DNA of 32,429 nucleotides from a bacterium (GTDB taxonomy: Bacteria; Patescibacteriota; Microgenomatia; Daviesbacterales; UBA10151). The DNA lies in NCBI GenBank assembly GCA_030647265.1, contig JAUSJM010000002.1, positions 1 through 32,429 of the forward strand, given 5' to 3'. Positions 1-8,241 of the stretch are shown here, piece after piece. Both the position numbers and the translations under genes were made by a program. A model generated the notes under the pieces. The model was not told the origin of the DNA. It made no database searches and saw only the letters and a program-made list of their open reading frames with translations. The stretch's first letter is position 1. Each line of letters starts with the position of its first letter.

Positions 1-956
1 CGTCCTGAGCTTGTCGAAGGATTGCTTTCCACGATAGTTTCCAAATACCCTCCCTCTCTTAAAGCTATCACCGGAGTCCCACAAGCCATAGCTTCTACCA
101 CGGTGATACCAAAATCCTCCTCTGGGGCAGCCACAATCAAAGCTTTAGCCTCTGTATAAAGCTTGATTTTGTCCTCGTCAGAAACCTGCCCCAAAAACTC
201 TACAAATTTACCAGCCCCTCTCTTTAAATTTTCTAATTCTGGCCCCTCCCCTGCTACCTTTAAAGGTAATCCTAACTGGGCACATGCCTGAACAATCACA
301 TCTACCCCTTTCCCCTTCCACAACCTGGACAAGGATAGATAATATCTCTTTTCTTTCACTCTGAACTCTTCACTCTTAACTCTTAACTCACTCACTTCTA
401 CCGGAGGATAAATTACCACTGCTTCCCTCCGGTAAAACTTCTCAATTCTTTGTTTAACATTCTCCGAGTTGGCTATTAGAAGATCTGGTTTTTGGGAGGT
501 CTCAAAATCAACTAGTCTTAAAAAGTGATTCATAATTTCTGCCCCAACTTTGGTCCACCAATGTTTTTTATAATTAAAAGAGGTAGCCAGGTTATATAAG
601 TACCTGGGAGGAGTATGGATATAGGCTAGATGCAGAGTATGGGGTTGGGTTTTGACGGCTTTGGCAAAATAGATGGCAGAAGAAGAAATCACCACATCAA
701 ATCCTGATAAATCAAAACTTCCAAAAGCCCGGGGGGCTAAGATTCTGAAAGGAGATATTAATTTCCCAGCTCCAGGAATCTTTTGAATCCAGGAAGTTCT
801 GATATCCCAGTCTTTAGTTTTTTCAGCCAAAACCCCTTGAGGGTTAAAATAGGCAGTAAAAATTGGGGCCTCAGGAAAAAGCTCATGTAGAGCCTCCACC
901 ACTTTTTCAGCTCCCCCATATTCTCGAAGGTAGTCGTGTACCAGAGCAATCCTCAT
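1..956 (-). CDS. Glycosyltransferase family 4-like protein, truncated by window start (C-terminus missing)
   Basis: Manual minus-strand translation from ATG at 956: MRIALVHDYLREYGGAEKVVEALHELFPEAPIFTAYF...YLSLSRLWKGKGVDVIVQACAQLGLPLKVAGEGPELENL...EDFGITVVEAMACGTPVIALREGGYLETIVES, with GT4 N-terminal and E-x7-E type motifs. Absent from the ORF track because it runs off the edge. Confidence 0.88.
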   Translation of the reverse strand, partial: MRIALVHDYLREYGGAEKVVEALHELFPEAPIFTAYFNPQGVLAEKTKDWDIRTSWIQKIPGAGKLISPFRILAPRAFGSFDLSGFDVVISSSAIYFAKAVKTQPHTLHLAYIHTPPRYLYNLATSFNYKKHWWTKVGAEIMNHFLRLVDFETSQKPDLLIANSENVKQRIEKFYRREAVVIYPPVEVSELRVKSEEFRVKEKRYYLSLSRLWKGKGVDVIVQACAQLGLPLKVAGEGPELENLKRGAGKFVEFLGQVSDEDKIKLYTEAKALIVAAPEEDFGITVVEAMACGTPVIALREGGYLETIVESNPSTSSG

Positions 957-997
957 GGAATGATTGTATCAGAAAAAATTATGTTAAACTTAACATA

Positions 998-1918
998 ATG
1001 CTGCTTTTTAAAAAACTTATTTTTGCCCTGCCACTTTTGGCTAGCTTTGTCTTTTTTTCCTCTCAGCTTGCCCCATTCCTCCAAAACCCTAACTCTATTT
1101 TATCTTTAGATACTTCCATCCTCTACTCTTTGATATTACTGCTTGTTTCCCTGCTTACTTCCTGCTTCTTTTTTACCATCTTTATAACTCTAAGTCAGGA
1201 TTGGAGGATAATTTTACCGGTGATCTTTTTAGGAAGCCTTTTTCCCTTACTATTTTTAGCTCCCCCTTTGAATTTTGTCTTAACAGCAGGCTTCTTACTT
1301 TCTTTGGTAATTTCCTCCCTTCAACTTCAGAAAAAGCTTAGCACATATCTCACCTTCCAACCTACCAACCTTCTTACCCCTTCTATCAAACAAACAGCTA
1401 CCTTTTTAATCCTCATTAGTTCTCTGGCTTTTTACCTCTCCTCCAATTTGGATCTTCAACAGCACGGTTTTAAACTACCTCCCTCTTTACTGGATACAGC
1501 CTTAAAATTCATGCCCCAGCAGGAGTCAGGAAATTTAGGGACAGAACCAACCATCCCTTCTATCCCCCCAGAACAACTGGAGATGTTGGAGAAAAATCCC
1601 CAACTACTGAAGCAGTATGGACTGGACCCCAGTATTTTACAGACAGTAAAATCCCAGCAGGGAAAGTCCCAGAAACTTTCTACCCAGGATCTGGTTAGAC
1701 CAATGATAGAATCCCAGGTCCAAAGTTTTATTAAGCCTTTTGAAAATTATATTCCCCTACTTTTAACAGTGATCTTCTTTTTTACCCTGGAATCTTTTGT
1801 TTCCCTGCTTTCCATCTTCCTCTCTCCCCTTTTATGGTTATTATTTTTAACCTTAGAAAAATCAGGCTTTACTAAATTCGAAACCGAGATGAGAGAAGTA
1901 AAAAAGTTAGTAGTTTAA
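998..1918 (+). CDS. Hypothetical multi-pass membrane protein (306 aa from the internal ATG; track ORF starts at 863)
   Basis: Hydrophobic segments throughout. Upstream part of the track ORF overlaps the divergent glycosyltransferase, and the in-frame ATG at 998 lies in the intergenic gap. Confidence 0.65.
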   Translation: MLLFKKLIFALPLLASFVFFSSQLAPFLQNPNSILSLDTSILYSLILLLVSLLTSCFFFTIFITLSQDWRIILPVIFLGSLFPLLFLAPPLNFVLTAGFLLSLVISSLQLQKKLSTYLTFQPTNLLTPSIKQTATFLILISSLAFYLSSNLDLQQHGFKLPPSLLDTALKFMPQQESGNLGTEPTIPSIPPEQLEMLEKNPQLLKQYGLDPSILQTVKSQQGKSQKLSTQDLVRPMIESQVQSFIKPFENYIPLLLTVIFFFTLESFVSLLSIFLSPLLWLLFLTLEKSGFTKFETEMREVKKLVV

Positions 1919-4179
1919 ATCTTTAGAGGTTCCATATCTGCCCAGTTTTTGCCTACTTTTAGATCAACTAAAACCGGAACATCTAACTTTAAAGCACCTT
2001 CCATCTTTTCTTGGACCATTTTGGCTGTTTCCTTCACACCTTTGGGGTCACATTCGAATAGCAACTCATCATGAACCTGGAGGATCATCTTACAGGTTTG
2101 AGATTGCTTCACCCCGATTAAATCGGGGTTCGCAATGACGTCATTGCGAGGAGTCTGCGACGAAGCAATCCCACCAAGCGCCTTCTCTATTTCCACCATC
2201 GCTTTTTTGATCATATCTGCTGCTGTTCCCTGAACCGGATGGTTCACTGCTGCCCTTTCCCCAAAGGCCCGAAGAGCCCGATTAGACATCTGCAGCTCTG
2301 GAATATATCTTTTTCTGCCCCATAAAGTTTTCACATAGCCGTTCTTAGTAGCTTCCTCCAAAGTTTGATGCATCCATGATTTTACCTTAGGAAACTGAGC
2401 AAAATATTCCTCAATATAGTCCCGGGCAATATGATATTCCACCCCTAACTGTCTGGATAAAGCATGAGCCCCTTGCCCGTAAAGGGTAGCAAAGTTCATG
2501 GTTTTACCGATCCTTCTTTGCTCCTTTGTTATTTCCTCTACAGGCACCTTAAAGATCATTGAGGCGGTAGCAGCATGAATGTCTATCCCTGCCTGAAAAG
2601 CTTTTAAAAGTCCCGGATCCTGGGCCAGATGAGCCATAATGCGAAGTTCTATCTGGGAATAGTCAGCTGCCAAAAGCACTTTACCCTTGGGGACTATAAA
2701 AGCCCTCCTAATTTCTCCCCCGATATCACCTTTTACCGGAATATTTTGTAGGTTTGGATTTTGAGAAGAAAGCCTACCGGTAGCTGCCCCCTCTACATTA
2801 AAGGTCGAATGAATCCTCCCATCCTGCCCTACCGATTTTGGTAAAGCGTCAACGTATGTCGAGATCAATTTAAAAAGCTGGCGGTATTCCAGCATTAAAG
2901 GGATTACCGGATGATGATCAAAAAGTTCATGTAAGGTTTCCTCATCTGTTGATCTACCCGTTTTAGTTTTTTTGATGACCGGAAGATTGAGCTCATCAAA
3001 TAAAACTACCGATAGCTGCTTGGGGCTATTGAGGTTAAACTCGTGTCCAACTCTAGAGTAAATTTCCTGTTCAAGTTTAGTGAGTCTGCTTTTTAAATCC
3101 TTACCAAGCTTCTTTAGAAATTTTAAATTAACCAAGACCCCTACCTCGGACATGCGTTTTAAGATAGGTTCCACCTCATGATCTAAATCAGTGGTATTTT
3201 GGACCACCCCACCGTTCTCGGAACCCCTTGTCATTCCAGCCTCTGAGCCGGAATCCATTGTTTCTAGATCCCGGGTCAAGCCCGGGATGACAGGGGAATA
3301 ACTTTTTAAAATATCAAGTCCAGGCACCCTGTTTAGCAGACTTCTAAATTCAAGCTCCTCAAATAGGCTCCTGACCTTTTCTTTATCAAAATCATGGACC
3401 CTACAGGCCAAAAGGTCTAATTTTATAGGCACTTCAGTTTCTAAGGTGGCCAGTTTCTTGCTTTGAAAGGCACTCTCTTTTCCTTCCTCTAAAGTTTTCC
3501 TCAGCTTTTCCGGCAGCTCATGTAAATGCTTATAAACTTTCTCCACCGTTTCATACTGCTGAATAAGTTTAGTGGCTGTCACCTCCCCCACTCCCGGCAC
3601 TCCGGGAATATTATCGGAAGCATCTCCCGCCAGACCTTTGTAATCCACAAGGTTTTTGGGGGCAAAGCCAAACCTTAAGGCAAACTCCTCACCACCATAC
3701 ATCCCCACATCGGAGATCGTTTTTCTGGGCATAAAAACCTTGATCCGTTTATTAATAAGCTGCATCATGTCCCGATCCCCAGTAGCAATAATAATCTCCA
3801 AAGCCTTCTCTTTTTTCTCTGCCAGCCTAGCTAAAGTCCCCACCAAATCATCAGCTTCAAAACCGGGAAGTTTAAATTCGGGAACATTAAAAGCTTTTAA
3901 GACCTCATGTACCCGATCATATTGGCCAACTAAAGCATCATCAGCCTGTTTCCTGGTTGCTTTATAACCTTCAAACTCACCATGACGGAAAGTGGGAGCT
4001 CTAGTGTCCCAGGCTACAGCCAGATAGTCAGGCTGAAGCTCTTCTAAAGTTTTTAGGAGTATCAAAGTAAAACCATAGACAGCATTAACTAGCTCCCCTT
4101 TAGAGGTAGATAAGGGTGGGGTAGCATGATAAGCCCGATGAAGTAAGGCATTGCCATCTACAAGAACAAGTCTCTTCAT
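1915..4179 (-). CDS. polA: DNA polymerase I (5' nuclease + polymerase domains; 3'-5' exonuclease domain apparently absent)
   Basis: 5' nuclease motifs (LVDGNALLHRAYHA, GFEADDLVGTLA, GDASDNIPGVPGVG) and family A motifs (DYSQIELRIMAHL, RRIGKTMNFATLYG, LQVHDELLFE). Only about 50 aa separate the two domains. Confidence 0.97.
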   Translation of the reverse strand: MKRLVLVDGNALLHRAYHATPPLSTSKGELVNAVYGFTLILLKTLEELQPDYLAVAWDTRAPTFRHGEFEGYKATRKQADDALVGQYDRVHEVLKAFNVPEFKLPGFEADDLVGTLARLAEKKEKALEIIIATGDRDMMQLINKRIKVFMPRKTISDVGMYGGEEFALRFGFAPKNLVDYKGLAGDASDNIPGVPGVGEVTATKLIQQYETVEKVYKHLHELPEKLRKTLEEGKESAFQSKKLATLETEVPIKLDLLACRVHDFDKEKVRSLFEELEFRSLLNRVPGLDILKSYSPVIPGLTRDLETMDSGSEAGMTRGSENGGVVQNTTDLDHEVEPILKRMSEVGVLVNLKFLKKLGKDLKSRLTKLEQEIYSRVGHEFNLNSPKQLSVVLFDELNLPVIKKTKTGRSTDEETLHELFDHHPVIPLMLEYRQLFKLISTYVDALPKSVGQDGRIHSTFNVEGAATGRLSSQNPNLQNIPVKGDIGGEIRRAFIVPKGKVLLAADYSQIELRIMAHLAQDPGLLKAFQAGIDIHAATASMIFKVPVEEITKEQRRIGKTMNFATLYGQGAHALSRQLGVEYHIARDYIEEYFAQFPKVKSWMHQTLEEATKNGYVKTLWGRKRYIPELQMSNRALRAFGERAAVNHPVQGTAADMIKKAMVEIEKALGGIASSQTPRNDVIANPDLIGVKQSQTCKMILQVHDELLFECDPKGVKETAKMVQEKMEGALKLDVPVLVDLKVGKNWADMEPLKI
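2102..2171. repeat. Palindromic repeat (GTCATTGCGAGG / GAAGCAATC type) inserted in frame in polA
   Basis: Terminal inverted repeat gattgcttc...gaagcaatc, internal perfect palindromes cgcaatgacgtcattgcg and ccccgattaaatcgggg; encodes GIASSQTPRNDVIANPDLIGVKQSQ within PolA. Confidence 0.85.
3224..3296. repeat. Palindromic repeat (GTCATTCC...CCCGGGATGAC type) inserted in frame in polA interdomain linker
   Basis: Imperfect inverted ends ccccttgtcat / atgacagggg and inner gatcccgggtcaagcccggga; encodes PVIPGLTRDLETMDSGSEAGMTRG. Confidence 0.85.
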
Positions 4180-4223
4180 ATGGGAATTTTAGCAGATTAG
4201 GGGTGTTACTGCAGCCTAATTTT

Positions 4224-4700
4224 CTAGCTCGCTTTGGTGGACAATTTACTAAAGCTAGCTAAGGGAACTATTTTTAACTCCTTAAAATTTTTCATATGCT
4301 GATCGTTGGTGATAAAAACCCGAGCTTTAGCTGATAAAGCTGTGGCGAGTTGTATTGCATCTGGCAGTTTAAAGCCATATTTTCTCCTAATTTTAGCTGC
4401 TTTCACCGCTATCATCCTATCAACTTCCTGTACTTCCAGTTTAGAAATAGAGAAAAACTCATTTTCTAACACCTTCATCATCGGTTCAGGAGCTTTCAAA
4501 GATAGCAACTCTGTTAAAGTCAATATACTTGTCACCATAGAGATATCTTTTTTGATAATATACTCAAATAATTTTACCGAGAGGGGGTAAAATGACGATA
4601 ACCTATTAAGGTAATAGGCAACAATGTTGGTGTCCAAAGCTAAGAGCTGAATCTTACTTAAAATCTTTTTCAAGTTCCTTAAGCTTATCCTCCCATTCAT
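4224..4700 (-). CDS. PIN-domain putative toxin ribonuclease (start may lie further downstream)
   Basis: LALDTNIVAYYL, LTLTELL, KLPDAIQLATA, FITNDQHM: PIN acidic residues present. Overlaps the upstream AbrB-type gene. Confidence 0.85.
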   Translation of the reverse strand: MNGRISLRNLKKILSKIQLLALDTNIVAYYLNRLSSFYPLSVKLFEYIIKKDISMVTSILTLTELLSLKAPEPMMKVLENEFFSISKLEVQEVDRMIAVKAAKIRRKYGFKLPDAIQLATALSAKARVFITNDQHMKNFKELKIVPLASFSKLSTKAS

Positions 4701-4923
4701 CTCTCATTTTTTCCAACTCTTTAGTAGTATCAAGACCTCTCCAAGCCTCAGTCATCATCCCCCGAGTTCTCTCCAGCCAATTCTCTGGTTCAGTTTTAAT
4801 CTTAACCTCATCACCTACGATATAAACCCCCACCTTTTTTCCAGGCCTTAAACCCTTAATTTTTTTTCTCACCTCTTTGGGAATAACTATTTGATATTTG
4901 GTGCCAACAGTTACCTGATACAT
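4654..4923 (-). CDS. AbrB/MazE (SpoVT-AbrB) family antitoxin
   Basis: MYQVTVGTKYQIVIPKEVRKKIKGLRPGKKVGVYIVGDEVKI is a typical AbrB swapped-hairpin sequence; immediately upstream of the PIN gene. Confidence 0.88.
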   Translation of the reverse strand: MYQVTVGTKYQIVIPKEVRKKIKGLRPGKKVGVYIVGDEVKIKTEPENWLERTRGMMTEAWRGLDTTKELEKMRDEWEDKLKELEKDFK

Positions 4924-4924
4924 C

Positions 4925-4961
4925 GTATGACGATTTTATCAAATTTTGTCATACTTGTCAA
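4925..4961 (-). promoter_or_regulatory. Promoter/operator of the AbrB-PIN operon
   Basis: Minus strand TTGACA-N17-TAAAAT, then 9 nt to ATG. Inverted repeat GTATGAC-N16-GTCATAC (4925-4931 / 4948-4954) flanks the -10 box. Confidence 0.7.
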
Positions 4962-6740
4962 TTACCCTTTCAGCTCACTTTGGTGGACTATTTGGGCATA
5001 ATAACCATTTTTGGCCAAAAGTTGCTTATGAGTACCATGCTCCACAAGCCTACCTCTTTCCATCACTAAAATCTGATCTGCATGTTGGACTGTAGATAAT
5101 CTATGAGCAATCACGATTTTAGTTAACATTCTTTGCCTTGAGATGTCCTGCAAGGCTTGTTGGATCATTGCTTCTGAGACTGTATCCAAGTGAGAAGTTG
5201 GCTCATCCATAACTAAAATCTTTGGTTGGGCAAAAAGGGCCCGGGCAATAGCCAGCCTTTGCTTTTGGCCTCCCGAAAGCCTCACCCCCCGCTCCCCAAC
5301 CTCAGTTTTATATCCATCAGGAAGTTCACTAATAAACTCATGGGCATGAGCCAGTTTAGCAGCTTTAACTACCTCACTATACACTGCCGCGTAGCTCTTT
5401 TTACCTGCAGCATAAGAAATAATCTTCCAAACAGCTCGGTTGGGTACAGGCGAATCTTGGAAAACCACCGCTGTTGACTGGCGGTAAGTATCTAAATCCA
5501 AAGCCTTGAGATTATGTTTGCCGTCGATAATAATTGACCCAGTAGTAGGATCATAATAACGACTCAATAACTTGGCGATGGTTGATTTTCCTGAGCCGGA
5601 TTTGCCCACAATGGCTGTAAAAGAACCGGAGGGTATAGTAAAACTTAAGTTTCTTAACACCCGCCTTTTACTGTAGGCAAAGCTGACATGACGGAAACTG
5701 ATTTGACCTTTAATCTCACCCGGGATGAAAGCCTGGGGAGCGTTCTGAATTGTGGCAGTTTTGTTCAGTAAAGCATCTAACCTATTAGCCGGTTCAGAAG
5801 CCTCAACTGCCCGCTCATATACCTTACCCAACCGATAAACCTGAGAATAAGCTCTTTCCACTAAAGAGATTAAAAATACTAAGCTTCCCACTGTTAATGC
5901 TCCATAACGAATCTCCACTATCCCCATGACCAGTAAGGTAATATAAAAAATTTCCACGATCAGGTTGCGGCCAAAACCAGCAACCATATGTCGCTTATAC
6001 TCTGCCACCGAAAAATTCCGAATCATCGACCAAATAGATTGAAAAGACTGTTCCTCCCGAGCCTCTTGGGCAAAAGCCTTAACCACGGTAATGTTGGTGA
6101 TAGTATCCCCAATCTCACCACTGGAAACATCATAGGCATCATGCCTTTTTGCCCGGATTTTTCCGGTCGATTGGTAAGTTTTGATGGTGATCAAAAGAAA
6201 TGGGAAAAGTGACAAGGTAAAAATCAAACCAATCCTCCAGCTAGTCAGTAAGATTAACACCGAAGTCACAACTAGCTGAATAACAATCGGCTGAAACACC
6301 CAGGTAAAATCAGCAATTAAAGTCACCAACTTATCTGTTCCTTTGCTGACAATATTAATCTTGGTACCGGTATTTTCCTTTTCGTGGTAGTCCAAAGACA
6401 ACTCCAATAGCTTATTAAAGGCAGTGGTGGATAAGAAATGCTCTGATTTCCAAACGGTCCGCATAATGATGACATCCGTTACATAATCGATAATTAAGGA
6501 GATTAAACGAATTCCGGCTAAAGCTCCAACTATATAAATGGCAGTGTCAACAGTTACTAAACCTTTACTTTTAACCAAAAGGTCTAAAATTCTTCCAAAA
6601 AGGTACGGTCCGCCCATCCGCACTACTTCAAAAATAGCGGTTAAAAATAAAATTAAATATAGTTCTTGATGAAACGGCGCCAAAAGCCGCCACATCTTCC
6701 CGATAAATCCCATCTTTTTCCTTCTGTTTAATCTTTTCAT
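4962..6740 (-). CDS. ABC transporter, fused permease/ATP-binding (exporter type)
   Basis: N-terminal transmembrane region; Walker A GKSGSGKST, signature LSGGQKQRLAIARAL, Walker B ILVMDEPTSHLD. Confidence 0.95.
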   Translation of the reverse strand: MKRLNRRKKMGFIGKMWRLLAPFHQELYLILFLTAIFEVVRMGGPYLFGRILDLLVKSKGLVTVDTAIYIVGALAGIRLISLIIDYVTDVIIMRTVWKSEHFLSTTAFNKLLELSLDYHEKENTGTKINIVSKGTDKLVTLIADFTWVFQPIVIQLVVTSVLILLTSWRIGLIFTLSLFPFLLITIKTYQSTGKIRAKRHDAYDVSSGEIGDTITNITVVKAFAQEAREEQSFQSIWSMIRNFSVAEYKRHMVAGFGRNLIVEIFYITLLVMGIVEIRYGALTVGSLVFLISLVERAYSQVYRLGKVYERAVEASEPANRLDALLNKTATIQNAPQAFIPGEIKGQISFRHVSFAYSKRRVLRNLSFTIPSGSFTAIVGKSGSGKSTIAKLLSRYYDPTTGSIIIDGKHNLKALDLDTYRQSTAVVFQDSPVPNRAVWKIISYAAGKKSYAAVYSEVVKAAKLAHAHEFISELPDGYKTEVGERGVRLSGGQKQRLAIARALFAQPKILVMDEPTSHLDTVSEAMIQQALQDISRQRMLTKIVIAHRLSTVQHADQILVMERGRLVEHGTHKQLLAKNGYYAQIVHQSELKG

Positions 6741-6772
6741 AAATTAATCCTTTCTTAAAGCCTAATTTCAAC

Positions 6773-6943
6773 CATTTAAAAACCCCCTGTCAACTATGGG
6801 GTGACAGTGGTTGGATTGCAGATTACTCAGGAGAAGAGCTAGTAGGTATTGAAATCTTAGGGGCTTCCAAAGTCTTGGGACCTAAGTTAGGTCTCAAAAC
6901 TTCTGCCAGAAATATTTCCTACGCTCACAGAATCAAACCTTAG
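6773..6943 (+). pseudogene. Remnant of a DUF2283-like gene lacking an N-terminal start
   Basis: Open frame without ATG: HLKTPCQLWGDSGWIADYSGEELVGIEILGASKVLGPKLGLKTSARNISYAHRIKP*; the ELVGIEILGAS core resembles DUF2283 C-termini. Confidence 0.4.
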
Positions 6944-8189
6944 ATATTTTAGACCGAAGTTCCCAAACTTTACGTAGATTATCAACGACTTCACCCAATC
7001 TAATCATTGCTCGCGCATCAATCTTTATTTTTTTATCTTTTTTATACCAAGAAATGAATTCTCCCACCTTCTGATCATCCCACCGATAAGAACCTTTATT
7101 TTGTCTAACAGCGTCAATGAGCTCTCGTTCGTTACTAGATAACCTAGCTGTGTACCTATCTTCTAATATCCGTAGATTTACAGTTGTTTGAGAATAATCG
7201 CCTGAGTGAAAGGCGGTAACCGCCTTAGTCATCAATGCTCGTTTGTATCGAGCATCATCTGGAAGCAGATCGGCAAAGTCTAGAAGTTCTTTAGCACGAT
7301 CAGAGCTTCTCAGCTTTCTCAAGGTATGAGTTTCAATTTGCCTTACTCTCACACTGCTCCGACCAATCTCGCTGGCAACTTCTTCTAGAGGCTTTACCCT
7401 CCCGCCTAATAAACCAAATCTTAGTTGTAGTACTCTTCTCTCTCGAAACGTCAAGGATTCTAAAGTGGCTTCAATTAATTCATTTAGCTCTCTAGTCTCT
7501 ACCACCTCTTCCACTTCATTAATAGCAGTAGAAGTATTACCGCGGCCAACTCTGTATCTTAGGTAATCTCTCAGGGTTGCTTTTGGCACTCCTGCCTCTT
7601 GACTTAATTCTGAAGCAAAATCCTCAATTTCATTGATATCAATCCCCCTTCCCTCCTCTCCTAAAACACTTTCGATAGTAGCTATCAAAACTTTGGAGCC
7701 TAAGGTATTAACTAAAGTACTCGGCAAACCATATCTTTCGGCAGCACAAGTGGTTAGCATAGATCTGACCCCAGGTATACCACCTTTTCCTAACTTTGAA
7801 GCTTTTTCTGCGAGAATTAATATTGCCTCCTGAAGTAAATCTTCTTTTTCTTCAGGATTATCCGTTAAAGCGCAATAGTCAACAGCGGATAAGAGTTGTC
7901 TGGCGTTCAAAAAGGGTAAAACCTTTCTGCCTAAGTGAGAAGTATTAGAATCAGGGCTGGCAAGAGCCTGGGATACTACCTGGCGAGCTTCATGGGATAC
8001 TCTTTGAGGCATCTCCTCAATCATCAAGGAAAATAAACCATAGCTGCCAATTCCTGGGTTTTCATCTACAATCCCTGTCACCACTCCACCAAACCAGTTA
8101 TCTAGTTCAGAAATAGAAAAATTCCTTTTTAGCGGTTCCAAGCTTTCACTTTCTTTGACAGAGGCTAAATTAGGTTCGGCGTCCAACAT
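6933..8189 (-). CDS. Atypical sigma-70-family-like protein (region 4 recognisable, long C-terminal extension)
   Basis: LIEATLESLTFRERRVLQLRFGLLGGRVKPLEEVASEIGRSSVRVRQIETHTLRKLRSS is sigma region 4-like. DLLQEAILILAEKA upstream vaguely resembles region 2. About 130 aa follow region 4. Confidence 0.7.
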   Translation of the reverse strand: MLDAEPNLASVKESESLEPLKRNFSISELDNWFGGVVTGIVDENPGIGSYGLFSLMIEEMPQRVSHEARQVVSQALASPDSNTSHLGRKVLPFLNARQLLSAVDYCALTDNPEEKEDLLQEAILILAEKASKLGKGGIPGVRSMLTTCAAERYGLPSTLVNTLGSKVLIATIESVLGEEGRGIDINEIEDFASELSQEAGVPKATLRDYLRYRVGRGNTSTAINEVEEVVETRELNELIEATLESLTFRERRVLQLRFGLLGGRVKPLEEVASEIGRSSVRVRQIETHTLRKLRSSDRAKELLDFADLLPDDARYKRALMTKAVTAFHSGDYSQTTVNLRILEDRYTARLSSNERELIDAVRQNKGSYRWDDQKVGEFISWYKKDKKIKIDARAMIRLGEVVDNLRKVWELRSKISKV

Positions 8190-8197
8190 AGGGGGAT

Positions 8198-8226
8198 ATT
8201 ATATGCTATAAACTATAGGGTGTCAA
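8198..8226 (-). promoter_or_regulatory. Consensus sigma-70 promoter for the sigma-like gene
   Basis: Minus strand TTGACA-N17-TATAAT, then 8 nt to the ATG at 8189. Confidence 0.8.
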
Positions 8227-8241
8227 AGATGGGCAGCTAAA

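Noticed and set aside
3656-3967. Plus-strand ORF antisense to polA
   Set aside because: Overlaps conserved 5' nuclease motifs of polA; no independent evidence.
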